A DNA stretch of 64,000 bases, taken from the NCBI GenBank assembly GCA_035235625.1, contig CP141141.1, positions 39,083,719 through 39,147,718 of the forward strand, written 5' to 3'. Positions 1 to 11,986 of this stretch are shown here, in pieces (the first letter of the stretch is position 1; every line of letters starts with the position of its first letter). The position numbers and the translations under genes are program-made. The notes below the pieces were generated by a model, which made no database searches, was not told the origin of the DNA, and saw only the letters and a program-made list of their open reading frames with translations. The DNA is from Saururus chinensis (taxonomy: Eukaryota; Streptophyta; Magnoliopsida; Piperales; Saururaceae).

Positions 1-456
1 TTTGAGGATTTTGGATGACTTATTTATAGCATAATCCGTTTGATATTCCTTACATTCCAAGCCCTGGAGTTTAGTCTTTTCGGTGTTATTCATGTTTTTC
101 TAAAAAAAAACACTTACTTTGATTTATAGTCGCAAAGACTACATCGATTTACTTAAGAACTAATTTATGAAATCACCACAATACAACTTTGCGCATGAGT
201 GTTCACTTTTCCACATGTAGCAACATATTTACCCTTCTTCCATCTTTGAAAACTTGTTGTTGCTCCATTCTATAGCGACAAATGTACATAGATATCCTGA
301 AGCATCTTAAACAGCCAAGAGGTCACTGATGTTCTCTCTTCATCTATAGTGGCCTCCTCAAATCCTCTGTTTCGTATGATACTCCATCTCGAGTTCGTCT
401 AGATACACTTGGACATTATCCTCTAGTTGAAAGACCTTCAAGTTTCAAGGTATATA
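1..456. other. Intergenic, nothing recognised
   Basis: AT-rich sequence up to the first MITE end. I see no convincing reading frame, RNA gene or repeat boundary. Confidence 0.5.
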
Positions 457-1481
457 CTCCCTCCGTCCTATATTAATAGCTTCAATTGAAAAAAAATATT
501 ATTACGTATTAATTGCTCCATTTGGCTCAATTTGAGCCATTAGATAATTCTTTGATGATTCTCACACAATTTGTTTTTTACTTTGCTCAAGCTCCTGGCA
601 ATAAGGATAAGCGGAGCCATTCCAAATGGAATCAATTTCTTCCGGCCCATCGTCCTTCTTAATCCCTACCTCCGGCCATGTCCCCCGCCAAGCCCACTTT
701 GCTCCCCGACCACCCCCATTTGGATTTGGTGAAGGTAAGAAATTCATTTACCTCCAGCCAATATAAGTCGGCCTTCGTCATTTACCTTTGATTTCCATCT
801 TCGAGTTCCCCGGTTCTCTGTCTTTACCAAGAAAGGGTACAAAAAAGCATGACTACTTCTGGAGGTTGAGTGCCTCCAAAGCAGATATCAGAGTCGTGGA
901 CCAATGCAAAGACGAGAAGTTCATGTTGTCTTGGGATGAGAAACTGTATGAACTGCTATCAGGTGGTCGGAGGGCTTATTTTGATGAGCAGGACGTCGTG
1001 ACTCTGCTTGATCCTCCCAAAAAACTCATCCCCTTGGACCCTGCTTCTTACAATCCCGCCGCTTATCTCTGGTGGGTTTTTCACTTTCATCTCTCTCATA
1101 TTTTCTTCCAACAGGTACCCCAAATCCGTCTGCGGCTCGCCCATGTTCGACACCGGAGACTCCCCAAATTTAGAGGTAGGAGTGGGCAGCCCAATCTCCT
1201 CCCCAAAGCTTTTCATGAAGAAGGCGAGGCCAGGCACAATGGGAACACGATCGTCTACGTTCACCAGGATGTCGATCGTCCCTGAGGCACTTCGCTTTAG
1301 GCGGCTAATTCCCTTTTCACTGTCAAACTCACCCTGGATGTCCAAAGTATTGTAAAATCCAGATAGTCTTATAGGTATCTGACCATATAACTTTTCATTA
1401 CGTTGTTTGTGACATAAGACTCATTATTTAATAAAACTGACAAAAAATAGATATGGAACTATTAATCTAGGACGGAGGGTG
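457..1481. mobile_element. Stowaway-ended (Tc1/mariner-type) element carrying gene fragments
   Basis: The left end reads CTCCCTCCGTCCTATATTAA and the right end is its imperfect inverted copy (about 28 bp with four mismatches). TA dinucleotides at 455-456 and 1482-1483 flank it, as expected for Stowaway/mariner insertion. At 1,025 bp it is far longer than the 80-200 bp MITEs with the same ends elsewhere in this window (3151, 8836, 11792, 51613). The interior is GC-richer and contains protein-like sequence, so it looks like a MITE that acquired gene fragments. No transposase is visible. Confidence 0.6.
788..1074 (+). pseudogene. Captured fragment of an unidentified plant protein gene
   Basis: An open frame encodes a conserved-looking peptide containing KADIRVVDQCKDEKFMLSWD and then LIPLDPASYNPAAYLW. 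The second phrase reads like a real plant protein core, but I cannot name the family with confidence. The similarity stops near 1074, where a GT follows CTCTG and the frame becomes intron-like. There is no matching upstream or downstream gene structure. The fragment lies wholly inside the Stowaway-ended element, so I treat it as a captured piece, not a gene. Confidence 0.4.
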
Positions 1482-3150
1482 TATATTAGATGACGACATG
1501 TAGCTTGTTAGGCTTTATTTTGAGCTCTTTCTGACTCTTTACCTCCATCATCTTTAGTGTTATGTGTGATACATTAATAGTTGTCCTTGAGGAGTAGATT
1601 ATTGGATAAGGGTGAGGCGAGGTCGAGGCAGGAGTACAAGTAAGAGGGGTATATCTCATTACAAATGTATGGATATAACTTATATGGTGTATATATGTGT
1701 TACCTTATAAATATATTGTATAACACTATTTTTGCTTACAAACTCTAGTCATTAAATTCCAAGGACATTTATATAGTCTTCAGAAGAAGCAAGTTCCTTC
1801 ACTAGTTATAGGTTGTTTACATGGGTGAAACCAATGGAAGTCGTCACTCTAAGCGACAAAATCCAACTTTGAGACTCATTTTATCACTCCAAGTGACAAA
1901 TTCATGATTTCACATCCAAGTAGGATGCAAGGGTTATGAAGTTATCACTTGAAGGGACAAAATCATGTTATAGGTATACTAACAAAAATGTACATGTGTT
2001 ATATGTATAAATATTAATTAAATAAAATAAATTAAAAATAACATATGTATTGAACAAAGGTCCTTTGCATGCTATAATTGCAATACATGTTTTCAAGATC
2101 ATAATTACTAAATTATATACACAAACTCTGTATTAACACAAATACACTCAAGGTAGACATATGCGAGTCAAAATCTCATAAGCTTAATATTAAGTTATAA
2201 GTTAGTGAAGACAATAATGTAGGACTTATTTTTGTAGAGCATGCTATTCATATTTCGGATCAATTTGACGGTTGGTCTTATTTAATAAAGTTTTCCGAGA
2301 GGTTTTAAAGGGCATAAGAAATACAAGAATCCGAGCATGTATAATAGAGGCAAAATTTTAAAAAATTATTATCTAGTAGTGTGTTATATGAGTGGGGCGT
2401 ATAAAAAAGTTAAAAAAAAAACGTACTCATTTGGGATCTCATCGGGAGCTTTCTAATGATTCCAAGGACATGCAAATCTAAAATTGGAAGTGCAATATAA
2501 CATAACAAAGTTAAAATCAACACATCCTACAAAATAGGGTTCATGTCATTTTAACCCCTAGTGTTATATTAAACACATGACAAGACATTCAAAATAATCT
2601 AAGTAAATAATTTTACTAAAATATCCGTAAATTATATACTAATTCAAACTTGTATTAAAGAACATAAGGATATAGAATATGAGTAAAACAAGAATTAATA
2701 GTAAAAAATATAGGTAAAATAGTTTGAAAATAAAAATTTTATAGTCACTCAATTTGCTTTATATAATAATATAATTAAAATATATAACATAAATAAAAAA
2801 AATTAAAGGTAAAAAATATAAGCAAAATAGTTAAAAATAAAAATTCTATAGTCACCCAAATTACTTTATATAATGGTATAATATAATACAAGATTGATGT
2901 CGTCATTATAAGTGACGACTTCATTTTTAGTTATTGATTACAACGCGTATGAGTGTGTCTTGGACTCACAAAATCCGGTGAAAGAGTGATTTTGTCATTC
3001 CAAGTGACGACTTCATTTTTAGTAGATATTGAAGTCATCACTAGCAATGACAATATTGCATAAAAATGTAAAAAAAGTCATACATGTGCCAGGTGCACGA
3101 AAAGTGTCATTTATTTCGTAAATATTTTTCTCTCTTCCAAAATAACAATA
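1482..3150. other. AT-rich intergenic DNA with scattered GTCGTCAC-type motifs
   Basis: No gene is seen. Short semi-palindromic motifs of the kind AGTCGTCAC...GTGACGACT recur near 1838, 1978, 2895, 2998 and 3035, partly in inverted orientation. They resemble subterminal repeats of a decayed DNA transposon, but I found no reliable ends or target duplication. Confidence 0.35.
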
Positions 3151-3335
3151 CACCTTCCATCTAAAATTAATAGCTCAATTTAACAAAAAAACCTCCATTT
3201 TGTTTAATTTAAAGTGATTGGGTGCTTAAAATAGAGTATTATAAGCTTATTTTTCCTTTTCATATACTAAGGTTTTATTATTTAATAAAAATTATTATTT
3301 TTTTAAATATAATTATTAATGTAAGCCAAATGAAG
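3151..3335. mobile_element. Degenerate Stowaway-type MITE
   Basis: The left end CACCTTCCATCTAAAATTAA and right end TTATTAATGTAAGCCAAATG are imperfect inverted copies flanked by TA. Internally it shares the phrases TAATAGCTC, CCTCCATTTTGTTTAATTTA and TATTATTTAATAAAAATTAT with the element at 11792. Confidence 0.5.
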
Positions 3336-4911
3336 TATTTATCTAAATAATAATATTTTGATAATTGTTCTCTTTCTTTTTTGTCATAGAGACGGCGATC
3401 ACCATGCTAGAAAAGTACTCAGCCTAGCAGAACATATTTTTTTTGGAGCCTGGCAGAAAAACTCTAGCCTATGAGATTTTGACCCAGTAGTATAAGCCAA
3501 AAGCCTGATTACTAAGGTTTATTTGCAACGAGACTTCAAATGTGTACAGGGACCCTTTTTTTTTTCTTGTGGCAATTGAAGGGACCTCTATGAACGGGTA
3601 AATAAAACAGATACGTGTTAAAGTTCACCATGGGCTCACCATGGTCAGAATTGAGGTTCAAACAATAAAATACACTGTAGCCATAACTACGGGATTTGTT
3701 TTATGTGCTTGGAGGGGATAAAAATGGTTAGAAGGACACCCACAATGAAGCTTCCAAGAGATAATTTTCCCTGGCAATTCGTTGTGTGCCAACTGCTGAC
3801 AGGCATGTTGAGTTGTTTTGGAAGAATTCTGTATAATGACTAACGTTGCTCTTCTCCAAAATGGATGGAATGCACAGACCTGCATCCCTTAACACTAGCA
3901 TTTTTCCTGATTTTGTAGTGCCTCCATCTGAATGCCCCTTGTGTTAATTGCATGGTCCCAAACCTTTAAGGCCCACAAATGACTATTGTTATACCAAACA
4001 ATTGCTCCACAAAACGATGGAGTAAATAACTTTTCCTGAATTAATGCATGCTAATAATGTTCATGATTATGAATATTTTGGTACTACTGATGTTTTCAAT
4101 TTCTAATTCAAAGTAACAATACGAGGTGTACTAACAAATAGAAGGAAGTTGATACAATGTGTAGATTCTGTTGCCCCTGAGCAATTGCGCCTATTGCGTT
4201 AAACAGTTACGTCATTTTCTTACAAGGATAGTTATACTAAAAAGCTTAAACCGAATCAAAGTTTATTGCATGGCTTCCACCACAGACAGCTCAACGCCAT
4301 CCTCAAGCCTTGATATATTTATCTAATGAACCCTGACTCCTTCACTTTGGAAAATGCTATGAATACTACTGCATCCTCCACTTAGATCTGACATGGGTTC
4401 ATGGCCAAAAACGATAAGCTCGCCTACTGTAGAAAGCCAAATGAGAGAACAGGTTAGAGTTCGCACAGCTCCATTCCGTTCTCAAGAGGAAAGTCCTCAT
4501 AGAGGTATATTCAAGCTGTCCTGGAGAAATTCACTAGGAGTGGAGGTTGAATGGACAATTGCCGAGGGTGTCCATTAACAACACAAAAATTATAAAAAAC
4601 TAGTCGATAAATTTGATGCTAACTGAACTAGTAAATAACAGTTAAGATCTTCTAAATTATCTATATCACAAAGTATCAGAAAGCTATTGCCTAGTGCAGA
4701 CAAGCAAACATGGCATTGTCTTGTCTGTCTCATCGTAATTAGGCATTGTATATTTGGTTGAACATGGACTCAATCACCTCGCATAAAGATATAGTTAACG
4801 GAACCAGATGTGCACCTTGAGTCTTCACCCCATTACAATGCATGCAATATAAATTGCAATTTCTCTTTATTCTACTTGCCATTTGCAATATGTGCATCTT
4901 CAACTAACACT
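3336..4911. other. Intergenic, no gene recognised
   Basis: Mixed AT-rich DNA. Short open frames near 3658-3885 and 4393-4578 have no recognisable domains and no supporting splice structure. Confidence 0.45.
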
Positions 4912-5157
4912 TGTAAGATAACCAAGTTTCCCAAAAAAAAACTTGAGCCATTAGGACAAGGCAATATTAATTATTTCTTTTATATTCTAACACCCCCCTC
5001 ATGTGCAAGTATCTAGCAAGCGTGTCACATGAAACACAATTGGGGTATAAATGCCTCTAATGAGACTTGAATTCAGGATCTCCTATAACTTTGAGCTCTG
5101 ATACCATGGAAGATAACCAAGTTTCATCTTATTTATTTATTTTATATTCTAATAACA
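4912..5157 (-). mobile_element. TRIM (miniature LTR retrotransposon)
   Basis: Read on the minus strand it has the full order of an LTR element in 246 bp. The first LTR (5107-5157) starts TGTTATTAGAATATAAAA and ends CTTGGTTATCTTCCA. It is followed directly by a tRNA-Met-type primer-binding site, TGGTATCAGAGC (5095-5106). A roughly 100-bp interior ends in a purine tract, GAGGGGGG. The second LTR (4912-4992) starts TGTTAGAATATAAAA and ends CTTGGTTATCTTACA. The two LTRs differ in length (51 against 81 bp) because one has lost or the other gained central sequence. There is no coding capacity. I could not establish a clean 5-bp target duplication. Confidence 0.7.
5095..5106 (-). promoter_or_regulatory. 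Primer-binding site of the TRIM
   Basis: The minus strand reads TGGTATCAGAGC, complementary to the 3' end of plant initiator tRNA-Met, immediately after the 5' LTR. Confidence 0.75.
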
Positions 5158-5543
5158 TTGACTGAAGTTTCAATCACAAACTTGAGATATTGTTACAATT
5201 CCCATCTTTAAGGGTTCAAGAATTTGTTCAATGCATGAAAAAAAAAAGAGGAAAGCACAAGGAAAATAATACTCCATCCTGAAATAAGTGTCCCATTTGA
5301 AAAAATAATTTATCCTAAAATAAGTGTCCCATTTGCTTAGCTGTCAACCACTTTCCCCCTTCTTATGTAGTTTTTATGTATAGTTTTCAAAAATACCCTC
5401 TATAAAGAAATGGTCATTCCGGAAACTTTCGAATGATATGAGGTGACTTAAGTATTTGACTTTTTCAAAATGCGCAAGATGGAGGGAGTAGTAACTTATT
5501 GACTTACTTGCACTTCTTTTGAACAAAGGCCACTCCACAGTTC

Positions 5544-8500
5544 TTATGAATAACCTGAAGGAAGCATGTCTAACGCCTTCAACAAAAATGTGTAAGTGAA
5601 TGCATCTTCTTGTAGCTTTTCGAATCTGTAGAACCCAAGAAAAGCACTTACAATAATGAGACCACAACCCAATAAAGAAAGTAAAAAGTGAACCAGATTG
5701 GCCTGTGTCAGAGCTATGGTTTATCAACAGCAGAACATGACCCAGGAATTTGGCGAAAGATCAGATTATTGACATGTATAGTTCTGTAACAGCTTCAGCT
5801 GCTAGCAAAAGTGGTTACCTAACATGGTCTTAGAGTAGAACTTTTGGGTTAAAACATTAGGGGAAACAACTTGTATCTTGTTGTGCATGTGCTTAATGGC
5901 GCTTGCATGTGTGGGGAGTGTTAGTGTGGTTATTGTAAGCAATTCTCCCTTCCCTAATGCTTGAGCTTTTACAAAAAAGGTGTGAACTATATTGGTATTA
6001 GAGCAGAATATCCGTGGTTCAAACACCTGGGAAGGTAAAAAGTTCTCATTATGTTTAAATTAGTGTCCATGTGCAGAGGTTAAACCAACTGCACATGTAC
6101 TCGCCATGATAAGTAGTTTTTCTTTCACTGACAGCTTTGAGTTTCTAATAGAAGTGGTTAACTAACAACATCTCGAGGCAAAGATTTTCGATGCAAAACC
6201 TTAGGGAAAGTAATGTGTTACTTGTGCTTGTCCTCCTGTGTGAGTGTTCACATGCAATGCCTAGTGGTGCTTGCATGTGCGGAGTATTAGTGTGGTTAAT
6301 ATAAATAGTTCGTCCTTTCCCTGACATCTTGAACTTTTGAAAGAAAGTGGTTAAGTAATATGGATAACATGTCATTACCTTCCTGACTTAGAAAAATGCC
6401 CAGCTCCAAGCTCAACTTTAAATAAAAGGATATTGTTGTCCGTCTTGAGCTCCCTTAGTTTAGCCACAAATTTTGCGGGTTCAGAATACATAACACGAGG
6501 ATCTGTAACAACAGTCGTAAAATTCATATATAATTTTTTCACACACTTTTCCATATATAATGTGGAGCTCACACACACACATAGGTGAAGATTTTCAATA
6601 TGGAGCATTTGTTCATACCATTTAGACCAGCAGTAACAAGAATCATTGGGTAGTTCTGCGATTTAATCTGCAAAATAGGTAAATAGCTAATTCCATTTTA
6701 TAAAATATAGAAGAGGTGCTTCATCAGCACAGAAATATGACAAACAATGACTTCAAAACTATAGGCATGGAATCTATACACGTTTTGGTAAGCCAAGTAA
6801 ACATAATGTACAAAATAGTTTTAAAAATTCGCTTAAACACAACATATTGGCAATTACCAATGTATATAATCATATTGCAAACAGTAGTAGATCAACCAGT
6901 TTTTTATTTTTTTGGGCAGGGGGTAGAAGATCAACTAGATTATTATATTGACAGTAGTATGTACAGAAGCATCCTTCCCAAAGACTAGGGAAAAAAACAA
7001 TATCCAGAAAAACTCCTTTATACTCACATTATCAACAGGAGAGTAAGATTTCATATAGAAGTAATATTCCTCCTTCCGTGGATCACCCCACTCCTGCACC
7101 CAGCATATCAACTCAAAATAACAAAATACTCTTCAATTCTTGTATGAATAAATAGACAAAAATATATCACTTTTATATAGATCTCCATAAAGAGATGTAG
7201 TCTTCCAGGCTTCTCTAAATTTAAAGAAAACTAATCTTCTCTCCTTGAAAATGGAGAACTATGAATATTGTATATATGAGTAACCGGTCTGAAGTCTGGT
7301 GTTGAGCTCTATAATATTTTCATTCCTAGAAAAAAAAAGGTAATAATCAATCTGTAAAAAAAAGGTTACCTCCCACTCAGATGTAGTTAATGGAATAGTT
7401 GGATCAAGCATTGTAGTCAATACATCCACAAACGGAACCCCCGCAACAGCTGCTTTAAACAAGTCGGGTCTCATGTTCAAAACAGCACCTATAAGTAAGC
7501 CTCCTGCACTCCTTCCATTGATACATAATTTTTCTTTTGAGCAGTACTTGTTCTCAATTAAGTACTCTGCACAAGCAATAAAATCGGTGAACGTGTTCTT
7601 CTTCTTCAAAAGCTTCCCATCCTCGTACCACTTCCTCCCCATTTCACCTCCTCCACGGATGTGAGCTATTGAAAAAATAAATCCCCGATCTATTAATGAT
7701 AACCTTGATTGACGAAAACTGGGATCAATGCAAGCCTGTCACAACAGAATGAGCTTTCTTGAATAAGGGCACAGTTCATTGCAACACATACAAAGATGAT
7801 ATTTATAGTGTTGGATATCTAACCAAGTAAGAAACAACATCAGGCAAAGAAACACAATCTCCATTGATTTCAATAAACACATAAAAGCAACCATATATGA
7901 TGCATGCCAAAGCATTGATAGATAATATTTATAATTTCAAAAAAGAGAACTGCCACCAAACACAAGTATTGCAAGAAAATATTTTATATATAACATAACC
8001 TAACTATTACAATTGAAGTCATTCCATCGTCCTATTGTCCAAGAACATTACATCAACCTTTGCTCTTAAAAAAACTAATATAATAAAATGTTAAAGTAAC
8101 AGGCATTAATAATAGAAGTTTAGTGTCAAACTTGATATAACTGGTTTCCACCATTGTAACCGTAGGAATACCTCATATGAACCATAGCCATAAAGAAGTA
8201 ATGGGTCAGATCCATCTAGCTTCACAAGATTCCTTTTGTAAACTATCGAAATAGGCACACGAATGCCATCTGAAGCAACAGCCCATTTCCTCTCAGTGAC
8301 ATAATTTGATGCATCATAGCCTCCCAACACCTGTATACGTGTCAAAACCATTCATAAAATCATTGTTTCAGCTACCTCATCCTCATCCTGATTGGCAAAA
8401 AAAACAATTATATTTGAACATAAACATATCTTAAAAACACAAGAATTGATAGATCTACCTCCTCAATCTTTTTCAACACAGAAATCCCATTGTTCATATC

Positions 8501-11032
8501 ATAATCGTACACAGAAGCAGGAGTTTTCAGCGAGCTATAAGAAAACCGCATAATACTGGACAAAAATTGTGCTTTTTCAGCCCGTACAGAGTATACTGGA
8601 TCAATAAACTCAACAGCTCGTCCACCTTGAAGTACATCAATTGCTTCTCCAATGGCAGGAAGCCTATACGCAGTTACTTTCTGCAAACCATTTTCACGCT
8701 CATATACAACAAGATGATTAATGAAAAGTTGCATGTCCTGTATGTTCACACTAGAAAGGTGAAAACGTAATCAGGTTTAGATTATTAAAAGCAGGTCCAA
8801 CAAAAGGCATAAAATCATTTAACTTCAAAATGGTACTCCCTCCATCCCACATTTATAGCACCATTTGAGTTCATTTTGAAAAACCAAATTGAGCTATTAA
8901 TATGGAACAGAAGGAGTATTATTTTCTATATGAAACAACAATCTTATCATTCATAAAGTAAACGCATATATTCTTCGTGGCTTCTGACTAAAGAATAATG
9001 CTAGATGGTAATCACTGATTAGTTGACAGGATATGACATATAGGAAGAAGTAGACCAGGGAATTGTTTACTTATTCTATATTCATCTCCTACGTAATGGA
9101 GAGGAAGAACATGCTTCATGATGGTAGAAAGCTCTGGTGCAGATCAATTTGCTTGTCATTGCAAGATCAGATCACATGCCATGTGCTTAGTAACTCACTA
9201 ACTCTAATTAAGTTATATATATTGTAGTGTAGATTCATTCTTGAAATAAAAGGTGGATGACATTTCTCACAAATAATTATGAAATCAAATAATAGACCAA
9301 TAAAAGAAAGATAATCATATTCCTACCTTTCTCTATGAGGAAGCAGAACTTTCATTGCAGATGTGTCATCTATGGGACAAACAAGCAGTTCCGAATTATA
9401 GAATTCATCACTTCTTCTCCTTATAAAGAAGTGGTCACCACGATGGCTTACAGCTGTATCAATCCCATATACACGGGGTGTCAACATCGTGAGCTCTTTT
9501 GCTTGCTTGGAAACATCCAGGTACATGACAAATCGTGTATTTTTACTTTCAGATCCAACAAACAAGTATTGTTTGCTTTCAGATGCTTGAAGATCTAGAG
9601 AGAACATGTCATCCTTCTCATGGTAGAGGCATATATCACTCGATTGATCAGAACCCAACTTGTGTAACCAAACCTGTCAAAAGAAGAATTTACACGAGAC
9701 AATGCAGTTTGTTAACGTAGATAGACATTCAACAGAAAAGGAACTGTACTAAAAACCCAAGGCAGACAAGGCACATCATCAACAAACCTTGTCAGGACGA
9801 AGGATCTCATCCATTGTAATGTAAACTAGTGTATCATCACCGGCCCACTCGACATCGGATGTTAATTTTGTCAGAGGCTTTCCTATAGGAATTCGTGTTT
9901 CAGCATCAATAACATAAACAGTATAAATCTCATTTCCTTTGACGTCCTCTGCATATGCCACCAGCTTATTGTTTGGGCTAACCTAAGAAATTAGATAGAT
10001 AGATATCAATAAAAAAGAAATTGCACTAAAGTATAGGAGGGGGAAGAAGAAGAGCAAATACTTGGAACGCATCGATGCAGTAGTAGGCATATTCCCGAGC
10101 TTTGACGTTCTCATCCAAAATGACATGCTCTGGAGGAGCATCCGGCCCTGTTGGCATAACATCATGGACAGAAGGCTGAACCCCATGATCAGGGACAAGA
10201 CGTCGACAATGCACCACGTACTCCTTCCCCTGCAGGGTTCTATCGTAATAGTAATAGGACCCTTTGCGCGTAGGAGCTGATATATCGTCCTCCTTGATTC
10301 TCCCTCTGATTTCTTTGTAAATCCCATCTTCAAAAGCCTTAATCCCTGCAGGTAGAGTTGCTTTGTTCTAACCATGTCACTCCCAGTTTGACAAATCCAG
10401 AGATAAGAGACGAGAATCAATATTTTAACAAACCAAGAGAAAAGAGATGAGGATCGAAATTCCAACACAAAGCATATCCTTCGGATTGGGAATGAAATCA
10501 AAATTCTAAATAACAGTTTCAGTACATTAAAGTTATAGGGAACTAAAAATCACGAAAGTTAAATGTTTATCTAACGAGCAATTTGATCTACAACATTAAC
10601 AGAGAAAGATGCTAATTTTGCCATGGAAAACTGCCAGCAGAATGCGAGTTTTAAAGGATAGCCATTTCATATCGTCATGAGTCGACAAAATTGATTCACT
10701 TTTACATTCCACTGAGGAATGGAAGGGAAGGCAAGACCTTGCATGACGTAATCGGTGTAGGCATTCTCCTCCTTGAGATAGGAGAGGACCTCCGGGTCGG
10801 ACCGAGAATCATCCCGAAGCCAGTAATAGTCGTCGTTCCGAACGTCCCCGAACATCGCCATCTCGTGCTTCACCTTCTTCGCCATTGGCGGCTTCATGCT
10901 AGCCATAGTCCCGACCCCCACACTTGCAGAAGTAGAAAAGCAAGAAAGTGGGTTTGCGAGAAGAATGATATGAGACGTAGCGGAGAAGAGGAGGGGGAGA
11001 TAGGGAAGTCCGCCCCCGCCCAGCCGCAACAT
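5544..11032 (-). CDS. Prolyl oligopeptidase family protein (oligopeptidase B-like serine peptidase)
   Basis: Eleven exons join without a break: 11032-10738, 10345-10062, 9982-9788, 9673-9327, 8750-8459, 8330-8172, 7735-7370, 7093-7028, 6667-6619, 6502-6379 and 5625-5544. They encode 752 residues. The C-terminal alpha/beta-hydrolase domain carries the nucleophile in GRSAGG (about Ser600), the acid in LNDPRV (about Asp685) and the base in GAGHFSKSG (about His720). The N-terminal part matches the seven-bladed propeller of family S9A, which limits substrates to short peptides, typically cut after basic residues. It resembles Arabidopsis At1g50380, about 710 residues long. The extra 42 residues come from starting at 11032. 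A start at Met43 (10904-10906, MASMKPPMAKK) would restore the usual length. The N-terminal extension is Leu/Ser-rich with few acidic residues and could be an organelle-targeting peptide (inference). Intron 4 carries a MITE. Confidence 0.93.
5626..6378. repeat. Two diverged copies of a repeat in the last intron of the peptidase gene
   Basis: The segments around 5808-5970 and 6152-6330 share an ordered series of phrases, including AGTGGTTA, CTTAGGG or ATTAGGGG, GGTGCTTGCATGTG or GGCGCTTGCATGTG, GTGTTAGTGTGGTTA and CTTGAGCTTTT or CTTGAACTTTT. This is most likely an old duplicated repeat inserted in the intron. Class unknown. Confidence 0.4.
8836..8916. mobile_element. Short Stowaway-type MITE in intron 4 of the peptidase gene
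   Basis: It is 81 bp with ends CTCCCTCCATCCCACATTTA and the inverted TATGGAACAGAAGGAG, flanked by TA on both sides. Confidence 0.65.
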
Positions 11033-11791
11033 CTACTGCTCTGATTGGCTGGACCCTCCTTGCCTTTTGTAGAAAATAAAACTGAGCCTCCTTGGTTCTT
11101 TCCCTGTACCAACAGTATAATCAGTATTCCTCACATCAAATACGTTACTTAATTTTAATACTATGCTCCGGGAGCTCATATTTAGCCAAACCAAAGTCTT
11201 GGGACCTAACGAGTTCATGGCAGATTGAAGTTTGCAACACTAAAACAACTAAGAACTTACTGGACTTAGACTGTGGTGTTGGTAGACTGGGAATTTGGAA
11301 GAATGGTTGGGAGGGAGGAGAGTCTGGAGATGAAATTTGAGGAGCTAGTACAACATGGAAGGAAGAAGGCATAGAGGACAGACAAGGGGAGGTGACCGGA
11401 GTAGGGATGCATGCCATAATTGTGATCCTGTCTTTTTCACATCACATAAAAAATGGGCATTATTAACTTCTCTTTGTTGTGTGGGCCTGTGGCCATTATC
11501 TTTGTAGTGGCTATAAACGTGGGGGAGTACTTGGACATAAATGAACTTCCCCTGCCAAAGTTATCTTACAATGATAGAGGGTGGCATTGAAAGGGAAGAT
11601 TTTTAATGATCTACAGTGAGCCGAGCTCGAAGAACGCCCGTGTATATTATCTAGCTTAGGAAGCGTTCATTTTTAAGATCCTATCTTTTTTCATTTTTAC
11701 GTTGAAAAATGCTTCCTATTAAAAGGCTCTTGCCTGCTTATTCTTAGAGGTCCTGTGCATTACTACATCTGTTCGTGTTTGGATCATTATA
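11033..11791. other. Upstream region of the peptidase gene
   Basis: No second gene is seen. Small open frames on both strands overlap one another and lack domains. The promoter of the peptidase gene should lie here, but I see no unambiguous TATA box. Confidence 0.4.
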
Positions 11792-11986
11792 CTCCCTCTA
11801 TCTTAAATTAATAGCTTTATTTATAAATTTTTTTATTATATTAATAACTTTATTTTGTTTATTTTATATAGTTGAGTACTTAAAAAGGAGTATCATCAAC
11901 TTTTTTTCCTCTCCTAAGTGAGAGATGTGGGTTTTACTATTTAATAAAAATTATTATTTTTTTAAATGTAACTATAGTTGAGGGAG
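11792..11986. mobile_element. Stowaway-type MITE, 195 bp
   Basis: It starts CTCCCTCTATCTTAAATTAA and ends CTATAGTTGAGGGAG, with TA at 11790-11791 and 11987-11988. Its interior is shared with the copies at 3151 and 51613. Confidence 0.7.

Noticed and set aside
959..1345. Minus-strand frame overlapping the plus-strand gene fragment
   Set aside because: It may be a second captured fragment, but I recognise no family and part of it overlaps the better-supported plus-strand peptide. It is mentioned only as a possibility in the finding.
5068..5110. Possible tRNA gene or tRNA-derived SINE
   Set aside because: The match is only to the complement of the tRNA-Met 3' end, sits right after an LTR and is a primer-binding site. 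No cloverleaf is present.
5985..6030. tRNA-like box A/box B phrases (TGGTATTAGAGCA and GTGGTTCAAACAC)
   Set aside because: Spacing and the rest of the tRNA fold do not hold. At most this is an old SINE or PBS remnant, too weak to call.
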